64,000 nucleotides of DNA from Devosia sp. 66-22. GTDB lineage: Bacteria; Pseudomonadota; Alphaproteobacteria; Rhizobiales; Devosiaceae. Under the pieces are notes generated by a model. The model made no database searches. It was not told the DNA's origin and saw only the letters and a program-made list of their open reading frames with translations. This document shows positions 49,356 to 59,501 of this stretch, one piece after another. Both the position numbers and the translations under genes were made by a program. The stretch lies in NCBI GenBank assembly GCA_001899065.1, contig MKUZ01000019.1, positions 19,129-83,128 on the forward strand. Reading direction: 5' to 3'. Positions within the stretch are counted from its first letter, which is position 1, and each line of letters opens with the position of its first letter.

Positions 49356-49853
49356 TCAATCCGTCCCGCCCGAGATCGGGGCGACATAGGTGAAATCGAG
49401 GTCCCAGGGGAAGAAGATCCAGGTGTCCTGGCTGACTTCGGTGATGAAGGTGTCGACCATCTCGCGGCCCTTGGGCTTGGCGTAGACGGTGGCGAAATGG
49501 GCGCCCGGGAGCATGTCGCGGACGACGCGGGCGGTGGCGCCGGTGTCCACCAGGTCGTCGACGATCAGCACCTTCTTGCCGGCTCTGGCCGCCTCGATGA
49601 TCGAGGGCGCGATGGGCTTGAGCACCTGGATGCCGCCCTGGCTCTGGTGGTCGTAGCTTTTGACCGACACGCATTCGATGGTGCGGATATTGAGCTCGCG
49701 GGCGACGATGCCGGCCGGGACGAGGCCGCCTCGAGTGATGGCGACGCAGGCCTCGAACGGGCCGGCTTCGCTGAGGCGCCAGGCCAGCGCACGGCTGTCG
49801 CGATGGAACTGGTCCCAGGTGACGGGGAAGGATTTCTGGCTCGACTGGGTCAT
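49356..49853 (-). CDS. gpt: Xanthine phosphoribosyltransferase
   Basis: This 165-residue PRTase converts xanthine or guanine with PRPP to the nucleotide in purine salvage. The PRPP motif is [21 protein letters not shown]; the hood segment is [12 protein letters not shown] and the C-terminal [10 protein letters not shown] is typical of Gpt. The ATG at 49853 is preceded by GAGGCATGAG. It faces higA convergently, with stop codons two bases apart, and the CinA-like gene is upstream. Confidence 0.95.
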   Translation of the reverse strand: MTQSSQKSFPVTWDQFHRDSRALAWRLSEAGPFEACVAITRGGLVPAGIVARELNIRTIECVSVKSYDHQSQGGIQVLKPIAPSIIEAARAGKKVLIVDDLVDTGATARVVRDMLPGAHFATVYAKPKGREMVDTFITEVSQDTWIFFPWDLDFTYVAPISGGTD

Positions 49854-49870
49854 CTCATGCCTCTCGGGGC

Positions 49871-50653
49871 TCAATAGGGATCGGGGTCGGGAAGGCCGGC
49901 GCGCCGATGCTCGGCGGCGACCATTCGGTGGACGGCAGCGGCCGCGTCGCGCAGCCGGATTTCGTCGGGCGAACGCAGCACGAGCTCGGTCATCACTGTA
50001 CCGTCGCCCATGCGCGGGTAGCTGCCCATCTTCACGTCGGGAAATTGCTCCTGCAGCGCCGCGAGCGGGCCGCCGATATTGCCCTCCCCCACCCGCGAAT
50101 TGACGGTGAGGGAGTGCACCTTGCGCCCGCCCTTGAGCGTGGGCGCGATGGATTCGAGCATGGCGCGCATGATGACGGGCACCCCGGCCATCACATGCAC
50201 ATTGCCAATGCGGAAACCCGGTGCGGCGCTGACATTGTTGACGATCAGGCTCGCGCCCTCGGGGATGCGCGCCATGCGCAGGCGGGCTTCGTTGGGCTCC
50301 ACGCCGCGGTCCTTCCAGCGGGCTTCGAGCATGGCACGGGCTTCGGCATTGACCGGCAGCGCGACGCCAAAAGCCCTGGCGATGGCGTCGGCGGTGATGT
50401 CGTCATGGGTGGGACCGATGCCGCCGGTGGTGAAGACATAGGTGTAGCGGGCCCGGAGCGCATTCACCGCGGCCACGATGTCGTCCTCGATATCGGAGAC
50501 GACACGCACTTCCATGAGGTCGATCGCGAGGTCGGTGCAGAAATCGGCGGTCGCGCCGATGTTCACATCCTTGGTCCGGCCGGACAGGATTTCGTCGCCG
50601 ATGACGATGAGCGCGGCAGTGGGGTTGGCGTCGGACTTTGGGGCTTCGGACAT
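49871..50653 (-). CDS. CinA-like molybdopterin-binding domain protein
   Basis: This 260-residue protein is the N-terminal CinA/MoaB-like domain without the C-terminal nicotinamide-amidase domain: [47 protein letters not shown] and [27 protein letters not shown]. In full CinA this domain is an ADP-ribose/FAD pyrophosphatase-like part. Stand-alone forms are common in Hyphomicrobiales. The ATG at 50653 has only a weak ribosome site. It is divergent from map. Confidence 0.9.
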   Translation of the reverse strand: MSEAPKSDANPTAALIVIGDEILSGRTKDVNIGATADFCTDLAIDLMEVRVVSDIEDDIVAAVNALRARYTYVFTTGGIGPTHDDITADAIARAFGVALPVNAEARAMLEARWKDRGVEPNEARLRMARIPEGASLIVNNVSAAPGFRIGNVHVMAGVPVIMRAMLESIAPTLKGGRKVHSLTVNSRVGEGNIGGPLAALQEQFPDVKMGSYPRMGDGTVMTELVLRSPDEIRLRDAAAAVHRMVAAEHRRAGLPDPDPY

Positions 50654-50806
50654 GGCGGCCGGCGGTGCAAAGCGCTCACTTGCCCGTGAGACGGGCAAAA
50701 ATCAACGGGCGCGGCCCGGTTTGCAACAGGCGCACACGTCCAATGCCTTCCAAAAGCGCCATTTCGCGACTATTTCTGGGGCCATTGCCGGAAAGCCTCA
50801 CGACCA

Positions 50807-51646
50807 ATGATCACCTATGTCGACGCCGAAACCAAATCCCGCCGCACCTCGGGGGTCATTCCCCTGCATGGCGAGGCCGGGTTTGCCGGTATGCGCAAGG
50901 CTGGCGGGCTGACGGCGCGGGCGCTGGACCTGCTCGTCGAGCACGTCAAGCCGGGGGTGACGACCGCCTTCCTCGACCAGCTCGCCTATGACTTCGCCAT
51001 GGACCACGGCGCCATCCCGGCGACGCTGTTCTACAAGGGCTATCGGCATTCGATCTGCACCTCGATCAACCACGTGGTGTGCCACGGCATCCCCGAGGAC
51101 CGGCCACTGCGCGAAGGCGACATCGTCAATATCGACCTCACGCTCATTGTCGACGGCTGGTACGGCGACAGCTCGCGGATGTTCGCGGTCGGCGAGATTT
51201 CGCGGAAGGCCGAGCGGCTGATCGAGGTGACCTACGAGTCGCTTTATGCCGGCATCGCGGCCGCCAAGCCCGGCAACACCACGGGCGACATCGGCGCCGC
51301 GATCCAGGTGCATGCCGAGGCCGAGCGGACCAGCGTGGTGCGCGACTTCGTCGGGCACGGCGTCGGCCAGCTCTTCCACGACGAACCCAACATCATGCAT
51401 TTCGGCGTACCGGGCACCGGCGTCGAGCTCAAGCCGGGCATGATCTTTACCATCGAGCCGATGATCAATCTGGGCCGGCCGCATGTGAAGATCCTGTCGG
51501 ATGGCTGGACCGCGGTGACGCGGGACCGCACGCTGAGCGCCCAGGCCGAGCACTCGATCGGCATCACGGAGACCGGCCACGAGATCTTCACGCTCTCGCC
51601 GCGCGGGCTGTTCAACCCACTGCATCCCGGCGAGCAGGCCGCGTGA
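50807..51646 (+). CDS. map: Methionine aminopeptidase, type I
   Basis: This 279-residue cytoplasmic metalloprotease removes the start methionine from new proteins. The metal ligands are visible in order: Asp in [21 protein letters not shown], His in [14 protein letters not shown], Glu in [11 protein letters not shown] and Glu in [10 protein letters not shown]. The N-terminal His in [15 protein letters not shown] is also conserved. The stop overlaps the radC start (GTGA), so the two are one operon. Confidence 0.97.
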   Translation: MITYVDAETKSRRTSGVIPLHGEAGFAGMRKAGGLTARALDLLVEHVKPGVTTAFLDQLAYDFAMDHGAIPATLFYKGYRHSICTSINHVVCHGIPEDRPLREGDIVNIDLTLIVDGWYGDSSRMFAVGEISRKAERLIEVTYESLYAGIAAAKPGNTTGDIGAAIQVHAEAERTSVVRDFVGHGVGQLFHDEPNIMHFGVPGTGVELKPGMIFTIEPMINLGRPHVKILSDGWTAVTRDRTLSAQAEHSIGITETGHEIFTLSPRGLFNPLHPGEQAA

Positions 51647-52368
51647 GCGACATGGCCAAACCGTCGGAAGACGGCTTGGCCGAAGCTGCCACCATTGACC
51701 TCAGGGTCGGCCACCGCGACCGCGTGCGACAGCGGCTGATGACGGTCGGCGGCGAAGCGTTCACCGACGCCGAGATGCTCGAGGCGGTGCTGCACCTCGC
51801 CATTCCGCGGCGCGACACCAAGGACCTCGCCAAGCTGCTGCTGCGCCGCTTCGGCAGCTTCGCGGCGGTGCTCGCCGCACCGGCGGCGCAACTCGCCGCG
51901 TTCGACGGCTTCGGCGACAGCAGCGTCGCCAACCTCAAGATCGTCGTCGCCGCCGCGCAGCGCTATGCGCGCGGACAGGTGGCCAGCGACGCCCCTATCC
52001 TCAGTTCATGGGCGCCACTACTCGACTATTGCCGCACCACGATGGCGTTCGAGGAGATCGAGCAGTTCCGCATCCTGTTCCTCGACAAGAAGAACCGGCT
52101 GATCGCCGACGAAGTGCAGCAGAGGGGCACCGTCGACCACACGCCGGTCTATCCGCGCGAAGTGATCAAACGCTCACTCGAACACGGCGCCACCGCCCTC
52201 ATTCTGGTCCACAACCACCCGTCGGGCGACCCCTCGCCCTCGACGGCCGATGTGCAGATGACCCGCCAGATCATCGACGTCGCCAAGCCGCTGGGCATCA
52301 CGGTGCACGACCACATCATCATCGGCCGGGCCGGCCACGCCTCAATGAAGGCGCTGCGGCTTATCTAG
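51643..52368 (+). CDS. radC: RadC family JAB1/MPN metalloprotein
   Basis: This 241-residue protein has the N-terminal helix-hairpin-helix part ([27 protein letters not shown]) and the C-terminal JAB1/MPN domain with the JAMM-type motif [24 protein letters not shown]. RadC was named for DNA repair but its activity is not settled. Two starts are possible, a GTG at 51643 overlapping the map stop and an ATG at 51652. I favour the GTG because of the overlap. It converges with the GNAT-like gene. Confidence 0.95.
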   Translation: MSDMAKPSEDGLAEAATIDLRVGHRDRVRQRLMTVGGEAFTDAEMLEAVLHLAIPRRDTKDLAKLLLRRFGSFAAVLAAPAAQLAAFDGFGDSSVANLKIVVAAAQRYARGQVASDAPILSSWAPLLDYCRTTMAFEEIEQFRILFLDKKNRLIADEVQQRGTVDHTPVYPREVIKRSLEHGATALILVHNHPSGDPSPSTADVQMTRQIIDVAKPLGITVHDHIIIGRAGHASMKALRLI

Positions 52369-52369
52369 A

Positions 52370-53167
52370 CTAGAGTTCTATCGTCAGCATCACCAGATCG
52401 TCGCTGACCGTCGAGCCATCGGACTTCGTCCGCCGGCGCAGTCCGCTCACCAGCCGGTGCGTCACCCAGAAGCCGAGCTTCTCGTAGAACCGCCCGGCCG
52501 TTTGCGTGCCCAGATGCACAGCGGCTACGCCGCGCCGACGCAGCATATCGAGCAATGCCTCACCGAGGCGGGTCCCCGTTCCGGGAGGAAGGCCGCGGGC
52601 CAAGGTGAGCATCGACAGATAGGCATAGCGCCGACCGCCGACCATATGCACGGCGCCGCAGGCACCGCCACAGAGTTGCCCTTCGCCGTCGACCAGCTTG
52701 AGCACGAATGTGGGGCGTATCTTGTCGTCGGCCTCATCGACCACCTCGAGGTAGAGCACCCGCCCGGTTCCCGAACCGACGCCGCGGTCCAGCGTGAACG
52801 CATAGGTGTGGTCGGGCCCGGCCGGCATGTCGATCCGCTCGACCGCATAGCCGGCTGCAGCGAGGGGTTCTCGCAGGTACTGCCCGTAGGTCGTCAGCAC
52901 GACAATCCGGGAGATTACGCCCGCATCCTCGACCGCCGCCAGCCGCCCGGCGATATAGCCGACCGGATCGGTGAGCAGGCCGCCCGGCTGATCGGTGGCC
53001 GGTGAATAGTCTACGACGACGTGTGAGCCGACCGCGAACTCCCGCTCGCGCTCGGCAAAGAGCTGGTAGATCGCGATTGCTTCCGCATCGAGCTGCTCGC
53101 GCGGCGTGTCGTCGATCCACATCGACTTTAGCTCGTAGCGATGGTCGCCAGCTCCGATGGTGGTCAC
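52370..53167 (-). CDS. GNAT-like acetyltransferase
   Basis: This 265-residue protein has a C-terminal GNAT-type part: YLSMLTLARGLPPGTGTRLGEALLDMLRRRGVAAVHLGTQTAGRFYEKLGFWVTHRLVSG. The N-terminal half (WIDDTPREQLDAEAIAIYQLFAEREREFAVGSHVVVDYSP) has no clear match. I use the GTG at 53167, which is preceded by AAGGTGACGTC, because the longer frame overlaps the previous gene. It follows the larger GNAT-like gene after 13 bases and is probably cotranscribed with it. The acceptor is unknown. Confidence 0.8.
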   Translation of the reverse strand: MTTIGAGDHRYELKSMWIDDTPREQLDAEAIAIYQLFAEREREFAVGSHVVVDYSPATDQPGGLLTDPVGYIAGRLAAVEDAGVISRIVVLTTYGQYLREPLAAAGYAVERIDMPAGPDHTYAFTLDRGVGSGTGRVLYLEVVDEADDKIRPTFVLKLVDGEGQLCGGACGAVHMVGGRRYAYLSMLTLARGLPPGTGTRLGEALLDMLRRRGVAAVHLGTQTAGRFYEKLGFWVTHRLVSGLRRRTKSDGSTVSDDLVMLTIEL

Positions 53168-53180
53168 GACGTCACCTTGT

Positions 53181-54434
53181 CTAGTCCTCGCCTGGCGCCG
53201 GCTTGCTGCCGCTCTCGTCGGCGCGGCCCGCCATGCGGTGCATGGTACCGCGGAGGTTCTTGGCCCAGGCGAGCAGCTTGTCGTCGCTCTTGATGCGGCT
53301 GCGCAGACGGTGCCAGCTGCGATGAGCCTGCGCCGCGAGCGCGCCGCGACGGGTGATGGGCATGTAGTGGTGGCGGACGGGGATCTGCTGGTTGCACCAG
53401 TGCCGCTTCTCGTCGGTGAGCCCCTCACCCATGTCGAAGACGCGGTAGCCCTGCTCGAACACCGTCTGCATCACGCGCAGCAGGCACTGCTTGCCGGGCG
53501 AGCCGTGCTGGATCGAGGGATCGTCGCTCATCGAGGAGATGAGGCAGAACAGGCGGTCGCCGTGCTCGATATCGTAGCGCATGGCGACGACCTCGCCGTT
53601 GAGGCGCATGACATGCAGCTTGACCGGCACGCCCGAGGCGGCGCGCGCAGTGCTGTCGTAGAACTCGCGGATAGCGGGGATGGCGAAAGGATCGAACACG
53701 CCCATGTCGCGAAAGCGCGCGGCACGCTGCTGGAACATCGTTTCAAGGACGGCCAGGGTCGCAGGGCCGTTGCCGAGCTCCTCGAAGCTCACCTCGCCCA
53801 TGGCATTGAGCTTATCGCCCTGCTGACGGTCGTGCTTGCGGCGCGACTTGTTGCGCTGCGTCCTGTCGGCTTCCTCGAAGCTGGTAAAGGCGGCGCGATA
53901 GAGCGTGTCGGATTCGAGGATCTGCCCCATCTCGGCGAACAGATCGACGCCGTCGATAATCAGCTGCGGGACGGCTTTCATGTAGACGACGTCGGCGCCG
54001 CGGAACGAGCGCAGCAGCTTGATCCAGAGCCGGCGGCGGTCGTCGGCGGACAGCGCCTGGAGCCGCGCGACATCGACGATGGGCGCGTTGCAGCCCACAT
54101 GCGGGCCGGGGAACCAGGACAGGACGCGCGCGCCCTTGTCCCAGCGGCGCTGCAGCGGCACGAGCGCGATCGGCGCGTCGTCCAGATGCGCCACGACATA
54201 GAACTGGTCGCGCTCGGCGATACCGAGCGCCTTGATCCACAGGCGGATGAAATCGATGCTCTGGCCGGGCGACTCGATGGAACTGCCGGTCAGCGCGCGC
54301 CAGACGTTCTCGACATCGGCCATGCGATGGGTGGCCGTGATCCTGAAGCTGCGCGAACCGGTCGCCACCGCCCAGTCGGACTCGGCGGCCTGATCGAGCA
54401 ACAGGATATCGTCATAGGCAGCGCTGCGCGCCAT
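53181..54434 (-). CDS. BioF2/CelD-like GNAT acetyltransferase
   Basis: This 417-residue protein is of the BioF2-like (formerly CelD) acetyltransferase type. It has an N-terminal half starting SAAYDDILLLDQAAESDWAVA with PLQRRWDKGARVLSWFPGPHVGCNAPIVD, and a C-terminal half with AFTSFEEADRTQRNKSRRKHDRQ and GVPVKLHVMRLNGEVVAMRYDIEHGDRLFCLISSMSDDPSIQHGSPGKQCLLRVMQ. Such proteins are linked to surface polysaccharide or lipid modification. No sugar-polymer genes are nearby. The ATG at 54434 is preceded by TTGGGGGAG. Confidence 0.87.
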   Translation of the reverse strand: MARSAAYDDILLLDQAAESDWAVATGSRSFRITATHRMADVENVWRALTGSSIESPGQSIDFIRLWIKALGIAERDQFYVVAHLDDAPIALVPLQRRWDKGARVLSWFPGPHVGCNAPIVDVARLQALSADDRRRLWIKLLRSFRGADVVYMKAVPQLIIDGVDLFAEMGQILESDTLYRAAFTSFEEADRTQRNKSRRKHDRQQGDKLNAMGEVSFEELGNGPATLAVLETMFQQRAARFRDMGVFDPFAIPAIREFYDSTARAASGVPVKLHVMRLNGEVVAMRYDIEHGDRLFCLISSMSDDPSIQHGSPGKQCLLRVMQTVFEQGYRVFDMGEGLTDEKRHWCNQQIPVRHHYMPITRRGALAAQAHRSWHRLRSRIKSDDKLLAWAKNLRGTMHRMAGRADESGSKPAPGED

Positions 54435-54540
54435 CAACACACTCCCCCAAGCTGGCGGCCACATTGTCGGGACGCCGGGTGAATGGGGAGTTCACAACTG
54501 CGCTAGGCTTCAAACCGCACGCGCTTTGTGGGCAACAGGG

Positions 54541-55278
54541 TTACCCAATCGTTCCCAGGATGGGGAACGTCTCGAGGAACCAGTAGGCGATGCGGGTGAA
54601 CTGGCCTGTGATGAACAGCAGGCCGGTGAGGATGAGCAGCACGCCGACGATCTTTTCCACCGTGCCCATGTGGCGGCGGAAGCCGGAAAAGAAGGTGAGG
54701 AACGGGCCAATGGCGATGCCCGCGAGAAGGAACGGCACGCCCAGCCCAAGCGAGTAGACCCCGAGCAGCGCGGCGCCGGTCCACGCCGTCTCCTGCACTG
54801 CCGCGACCGAGAGGATGGCGGCGAGGATCGGCCCGATGCAGGGCGTCCAGCCGACCGCGAAGGCGAGCCCGAGCAGGAAGCCGCCGAGCGGGCCCGATGC
54901 GACGCCCGGGCCGTTGTGGCGAAGCTGCCGGTCGAGGAAGGCGATGCGGAAGACGCCGAGGAAGTGCAGGCCCATCGCGATGATGAACACCCCGGCCAGC
55001 GGCATCAGAATCGGCAGCGCCGAACGGAATGCCTGGCCGAACGCCGTGGCGGTAGCGCCGAAGGCGATGAACACCAGCGAAAAGCCCAGGATGAAAAAGA
55101 TCGAGGTGAAGACGCTGCGCCGCCAGACAACGCCGGCCGTCGCGCCGTCCTCGCGCAACTGCTCGAAGCTCGAGCCGCTCATATAGGTGAGATAGGGCGG
55201 CACCAGGGGGAGCACGCAGGGGCTGAGGAAACTCAGCACGCCGGCGCCGAAGATCAGCGGAAACGACAGGCCATTCAT
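54541..55278 (-). CDS. ccdA: Cytochrome c biogenesis protein CcdA
   Basis: This 245-residue inner-membrane protein carries electrons from cytoplasmic thioredoxin to periplasmic thiol proteins. It has six hydrophobic segments and the two redox cysteines in GVLSFLSPCVLPLVPPYLTYMSG and AFAVGWTPCIGPILAAIL. The ATG at 55278 keeps the family start (MNGLSFPLIFGAGVLSF). It stands between the GNAT genes and the divergent padR gene. Confidence 0.95.
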   Translation of the reverse strand: MNGLSFPLIFGAGVLSFLSPCVLPLVPPYLTYMSGSSFEQLREDGATAGVVWRRSVFTSIFFILGFSLVFIAFGATATAFGQAFRSALPILMPLAGVFIIAMGLHFLGVFRIAFLDRQLRHNGPGVASGPLGGFLLGLAFAVGWTPCIGPILAAILSVAAVQETAWTGAALLGVYSLGLGVPFLLAGIAIGPFLTFFSGFRRHMGTVEKIVGVLLILTGLLFITGQFTRIAYWFLETFPILGTIG

Positions 55279-55360
55279 GGCGGCGAGTTCTACAGGCGGC
55301 CCCGCGCAAGGCAAGCCGATCAAGCGCAGGTGATGAATTCGTCGCGCCCCATTTTCGCCG

Positions 55361-55379
55361 CTATACACTTGATGTATAG
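55361..55379. promoter_or_regulatory. PadR-type operator
   Basis: CTATACA-CTTGA-TGTATAG is a perfect inverted repeat with 7-bp arms, eight bases before the padR start. It has the ATAC...GTAT form of PadR binding sites, and probably mediates self-repression of the exporter operon. Confidence 0.75.
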
Positions 55380-55387
55380 ATAGCGAC

Positions 55388-55909
55388 ATGGACAACTCGC
55401 TCACTCTCCTCGGCCTGCTCGGCGTCGCCCCCTCCTATGGCTACGACCTCAAGCACAGCTATGACCGCTATTTCGGGCTCAAGAAACCCCTCGCCTTCGG
55501 CCAGGTCTACGCGACGCTTGCGCGGATGGTGCGCGACGGCTTTCTGGTCGAGACCGGCACGGAAGCCGGCGGCGGACCGGACCGGCGCCGCTACGAAATC
55601 ACGCCGGCCGGCCGCGAGCGCATCGCCGCCTGGATGTTCACGCCCGACGTGCCGTCGGAATCGCTGCAGTCCAACCTCTTTGCCAAGACTGTCGTAGCGC
55701 TGCTCACCGACGAGGATGCCGGCCACCTGCTCGACCTGCAGCGCGCCCAGCACATGCAGCATATGCGCGCCCTCACCCGCGCCAAGGACGGCGCCGACAT
55801 CATGCATGTCCTGCTCTACGACCACGCCCTGTTTCACATCGAGGCCGACCTGCGATGGATCGACCTCACCAGCGCCCGCCTCGAAGCCATGAAAGCCCAA
55901 CTCAAGTGA
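55388..55909 (+). CDS. PadR family transcriptional regulator
   Basis: This 173-residue repressor has an N-terminal winged helix (LTLLGLLGVAPSYGYDLKHSYDRYFGLKKPLAFGQVYATLARMVRDGFLVETGTEAGGGPDRRRYEITPAGRERIAAWM) and a C-terminal helical dimerisation part. PadR proteins often repress nearby exporters. The stop overlaps the GTG of the ABC ATPase gene. A likely operator lies just upstream. Confidence 0.93.
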   Translation: MDNSLTLLGLLGVAPSYGYDLKHSYDRYFGLKKPLAFGQVYATLARMVRDGFLVETGTEAGGGPDRRRYEITPAGRERIAAWMFTPDVPSESLQSNLFAKTVVALLTDEDAGHLLDLQRAQHMQHMRALTRAKDGADIMHVLLYDHALFHIEADLRWIDLTSARLEAMKAQLK

Positions 55910-56589
55910 TCCCCGTTCTCAGTGCCCGCACCCTCCACAAACGCTTCGGCCTCACGCACGCCCTGCGGGGCGCCGAGCTCGACATCATGGCCGGCGAAAT
56001 CGTCGCCATCATGGGGCCGAGCGGCTCGGGAAAATCGACGCTGCTGCACTGCCTTGCCGGGGTGATCGCGCCCGACGAGGGCCGCATCCTGCTCTCGGGC
56101 AGCGATATCGGCACGCTGGGCGAGGCGGCGCGCAGCCGTCTGCGGCTCACACGCTTCGGCTTCGTGTTCCAGTTCGGCCAGCTGCTGCCCGAATTGACTG
56201 CGCTCGACAATGCCAGCCTGCCGCTGCTGCTAGCCGGCAAGGGCCGTCGCGAGGCGAGGCGCGAGGCCGCCGCCTGGCTCGACCGGCTCGGCATCGGCGA
56301 GCAGGCAGGCAAACGTCCGGCGCAGCTGTCTGGCGGCCAGGCGCAGCGCGTGGCGATCGCCCGGGCGCTCGCCATGCACCCCGAGGTGCTGTTTGCCGAC
56401 GAGCCCACCGGCGCCCTGGATTCGCTGTCGGCAGAGACCACGATGACGCTGATGCGCGACCAGGTCCGCGCCGCGGGCACGACGCTGGTGCTCATCACGC
56501 ACGATCCGCGCACCGCCGCCTATGCCGACCGAGAGGTCATCATCCGTGACGGCCGCGTCTCGGTGGATACGCGAGCGGTGGCGGCATGA
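55906..56589 (+). CDS. ABC transporter ATP-binding protein (LolD/MacB type)
   Basis: This 227-residue ATPase has Walker A GPSGSGKST, signature LSGGQAQRVAIARALA, Walker B VLFADEPTGALDSLS and H-loop LITHDPRTAA. The type is that of LolD/MacB, working with FtsX-like permeases. It starts with a GTG overlapping the padR stop, and its own stop overlaps the permease ATG (ATGA), so all three genes form one operon. Confidence 0.95.
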   Translation: MIPVLSARTLHKRFGLTHALRGAELDIMAGEIVAIMGPSGSGKSTLLHCLAGVIAPDEGRILLSGSDIGTLGEAARSRLRLTRFGFVFQFGQLLPELTALDNASLPLLLAGKGRREARREAAAWLDRLGIGEQAGKRPAQLSGGQAQRVAIARALAMHPEVLFADEPTGALDSLSAETTMTLMRDQVRAAGTTLVLITHDPRTAAYADREVIIRDGRVSVDTRAVAA

Positions 56590-58730
56590 TGAGCCTCGAC
56601 TTCATCCGCCTCGCCATCCTGGGCAACAAGAGCGCGCTGGGCCGTCTGTCAGCCATCTTCGCCGGTATTGCGCTGGGTACGGCGATGATCCTGCTGCTCG
56701 TGGGCGCCTATGAGGGGCTGAGCACGCGCGAGATCCGCAGCGCCTGGATCAAGCCGGTCGGCGAGGCCGTGCCACGGGAATCGATCGCAGGCGGCGCGAC
56801 TGCAGTGCTCGACGGCCTGCAGGACTGGTATCGCGGCAGCGCCATCGCGCGGATCGACGTCTATGCGCCGCACGGCGCGCCGGTCACCCTGCCCGGCATC
56901 CCCGCCTGGCCTGCGGCCGGAACCTTCTACGCCTCGCCGGCCCTCGCGCGCCTCATCGCCGAGGTGCCGCCGGACCTGCTCGGCGATCGCTTTGGCACGC
57001 TGGCCGGGACCATCGATCCCGAGACGCTCAAGGGGCCGGACGTGCTCGCGGTCATCGTCGGCCAGCCGCTCGAGCGCATGCTGCCCCGCGGCGGCCTGAT
57101 CGTTGCCGCGACGGCAAAGGGTGGCGCCGACACCGAGAGCATCGCTTACCGCGTGGTCGCCGCCATCGGCGCCATCGGCATGCTCTCGCCGGTGCTGCTG
57201 TTCGTCGTGATCGCGACCCGACTTGGCGCCGCCTCGCGCCGCGAGACCTTCTCGGCGCTTCGCCTCATCGGCGCGACGCCGCGGCAGGTGAGCCTCGTGG
57301 CCGGCGCCGAGACGCTGGCCGTGAGCACCGCCGGTGCGGTGGCGGGAATCGCGCTCGCGGCGCTGTTCCGGCCGCTGGCCGCCTTGTTCCCGATCAACGG
57401 CGCGGCCTTCTTTCCGACCGACCTCGATGTCGGCCCTGTCCCGACCCTGCTCATCGCGGCGGGCATCGTCGCGGCGGCAACGCTGGTGAGCGCGCTCGCC
57501 ATCCGCTTTTCGGGCATCGGACCGCTCGGGGCGTCGCGCAGCATGGCCGAACGACCGGCGCGCTGGTGGCGCATCCTGCCGCTGCTGGCCGGCCTCGGCA
57601 TGATCCTCGCCGCGAATCCGCAGCTCGAGCTCGTGCCGGGCATCCTCATCGGCGTGCTGCTGCTGGGCGGCTTCGCGATGGTGACGGCGGGCATCGTGCT
57701 GATCGGCCCCTGGCTCACGGCATGGCTCGGCCGCCTCGTCGCCGTCACGGCCAGCGGTCCCGCCGGGATCATCGTCGCCAACCGCATCGCGCAGGCGCCC
57801 GTGGCGACGTTCCGCGCCGTCAGCGGCCTCGTCATCGCGGTCTTCATGGTCACCGTGTTCTCGGCCGCGAGCAGCGGCGTGGCTTCGCGCACCAACGTCG
57901 CCGAACTGCCCAACCGGCTGCCGGCCAATGCGCTGGTGGCAGCCATCGCCACCAATTCACCCGTGCCAATCGACGTGCCCGGGGCGCGCGAGATCATCGT
58001 GGGCTATGGCGGCGTCGCTTCCGCCACGGCGCAGGCGCCGATCTTCACCGGCGCGGAGCTGCGCAGGCTCGGCGTGATCGACGCGGCGCTCGACGATGCA
58101 GGCCGCTACCGCGTTCGCCTCGAGGGCCTGAGGGACGTCACCGGCACGGTGCCGCTCGGTGTTACACCGGTGGATACGGCACAGACCGGCGCGCCAGTGA
58201 CGCTGGTCGCGCTCGCCGCCGATACCGGCGAGGCGCTCGAACGCGCCCGAACCGCGCTCGAGGCCGGCACGGACTGGATCACCATTCCAGCCACGCGCGC
58301 CGAGCTGAACCTGCTGGGCGTCAACCGCATCCTCAAGGAGCTGGCCGTCGTCGCCTATACCGGCGCGTTCATCACCATCATCATCGCCGGCTGTTCGCTG
58401 AGCCTGGCCACGCTCGGCTCGATCATCGACCGCAGGCGCATCTTCGGTCTGATGCGCCTCATGGGCACGCCGCAGCCAACGCTGGACCGCGTCGTCTTCC
58501 TCGAGGCCGCGGTGCCACTCTCGGCGGTTCTCGCGCTTTCGGCGGTCGCCGGCTACCTCACGGCCTGGCTGATCCTGCGCGTCATCACCGACAGCCTGAC
58601 GGTAGGGGCGCCCGACCTGCTCTACTTCGCCTTCCTGGCGCTCGGCCTCGCGGTGGCGCTCGCCATCCTGCAGCTGGCCCGCCGGGCCGTCCGCGGCGGC
58701 GACGGGGACCTGGCCACCCGCTTCGACTAG
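56586..58730 (+). CDS. ABC transporter permease (FtsX/MacB type)
   Basis: This 714-residue membrane protein has an N-terminal segment (LGRLSAIFAGIALGTAMILLLVGAYEGLS), several segments in the middle and a C-terminal FtsX-like block (YTGAFITIIIAGCSLSLATLGSIIDRRRIFGLMRLMGTPQPTLDRVVFLEAAVPLSAVLALSAVAGYLTAWLIL). Two FtsX-like units with a large periplasmic region are typical of MacB-like or lipoprotein-type exporters of about 700-850 residues. The substrate is unknown, but PadR control suggests a toxic compound. Confidence 0.9.
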   Translation: MMSLDFIRLAILGNKSALGRLSAIFAGIALGTAMILLLVGAYEGLSTREIRSAWIKPVGEAVPRESIAGGATAVLDGLQDWYRGSAIARIDVYAPHGAPVTLPGIPAWPAAGTFYASPALARLIAEVPPDLLGDRFGTLAGTIDPETLKGPDVLAVIVGQPLERMLPRGGLIVAATAKGGADTESIAYRVVAAIGAIGMLSPVLLFVVIATRLGAASRRETFSALRLIGATPRQVSLVAGAETLAVSTAGAVAGIALAALFRPLAALFPINGAAFFPTDLDVGPVPTLLIAAGIVAAATLVSALAIRFSGIGPLGASRSMAERPARWWRILPLLAGLGMILAANPQLELVPGILIGVLLLGGFAMVTAGIVLIGPWLTAWLGRLVAVTASGPAGIIVANRIAQAPVATFRAVSGLVIAVFMVTVFSAASSGVASRTNVAELPNRLPANALVAAIATNSPVPIDVPGAREIIVGYGGVASATAQAPIFTGAELRRLGVIDAALDDAGRYRVRLEGLRDVTGTVPLGVTPVDTAQTGAPVTLVALAADTGEALERARTALEAGTDWITIPATRAELNLLGVNRILKELAVVAYTGAFITIIIAGCSLSLATLGSIIDRRRIFGLMRLMGTPQPTLDRVVFLEAAVPLSAVLALSAVAGYLTAWLILRVITDSLTVGAPDLLYFAFLALGLAVALAILQLARRAVRGGDGDLATRFD

Positions 58731-58819
58731 TCTGGGGGCGGGAGGCGAGGTGATCCTTGCGCCCCGTTCGTCCGCCCGCTAAGGGACGATCTCACATCCC
58801 GGTATCGCAGGTCCCTCGC

Positions 58820-59500
58820 ATGGCAGCTTCGCCGATCCGTATCGCGCCGTCGATCCTGAGCGCCGACTTCGCCCGGCTGGGCGAAGAGGTTGCAGCGGTA
58901 GAAGCCGCGGGAGCGGACTACATCCATGTGGACGTGATGGACGGGCACTTCGTGCCCAATTTGACGCTCGGGCCGATCATCGTGCAGTGGCTGCGTCCGC
59001 TGACCCGCAAGGTGCTCGACGTGCACCTGATGATCGCGCCGGTCGATCCTTACATCCCGGCCTTCGCGAGAGCCGGCGCCGACATCATCACGGTGCACGC
59101 CGAGGCGGGGCCGCATCTCCACCGCTCGCTGCAGGCGATCCGCGCCGAGGGCAAGCGGGCGGGCGCCGCGATCAATCCGGCGACGCCGGTCTCGGCGCTC
59201 GAGCATGTCATCGGCGACATCGACCTGCTGCTGGTGATGAGCGTCAATCCGGGCTTTGGCGGGCAGAGCTTCATCCCCGAGGCGGTCACCAAGATCAAGC
59301 AGGCCAAGGCGCTGATCGGGCGCCGCAAGATCGAGCTCGAGGTCGATGGCGGCATCAATCCGGAAACCGCGCCGCTGGTGGTGAAGGCCGGCGCCAATGT
59401 GCTGGTGGCGGGCAATGCCGTGTTCGCCGGCAACAACGCCAAGACCTACAAGCCGCGCATCAAGGCGATCCGCGACGCCGCAACGACCATTCGAGTTTGA
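58820..59500 (+). CDS. rpe: Ribulose-phosphate 3-epimerase
   Basis: This 226-residue TIM-barrel enzyme interconverts ribulose 5-phosphate and xylulose 5-phosphate. Diagnostic segments are [49 protein letters not shown] and [30 protein letters not shown] use the ATG at 58820; the upstream frame is not conserved in character. It is followed one base later by the purB start and links functionally to gnd in this window. Confidence 0.97.
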   Translation: MAASPIRIAPSILSADFARLGEEVAAVEAAGADYIHVDVMDGHFVPNLTLGPIIVQWLRPLTRKVLDVHLMIAPVDPYIPAFARAGADIITVHAEAGPHLHRSLQAIRAEGKRAGAAINPATPVSALEHVIGDIDLLLVMSVNPGFGGQSFIPEAVTKIKQAKALIGRRKIELEVDGGINPETAPLVVKAGANVLVAGNAVFAGNNAKTYKPRIKAIRDAATTIRV

Positions 59501-59501
59501 G

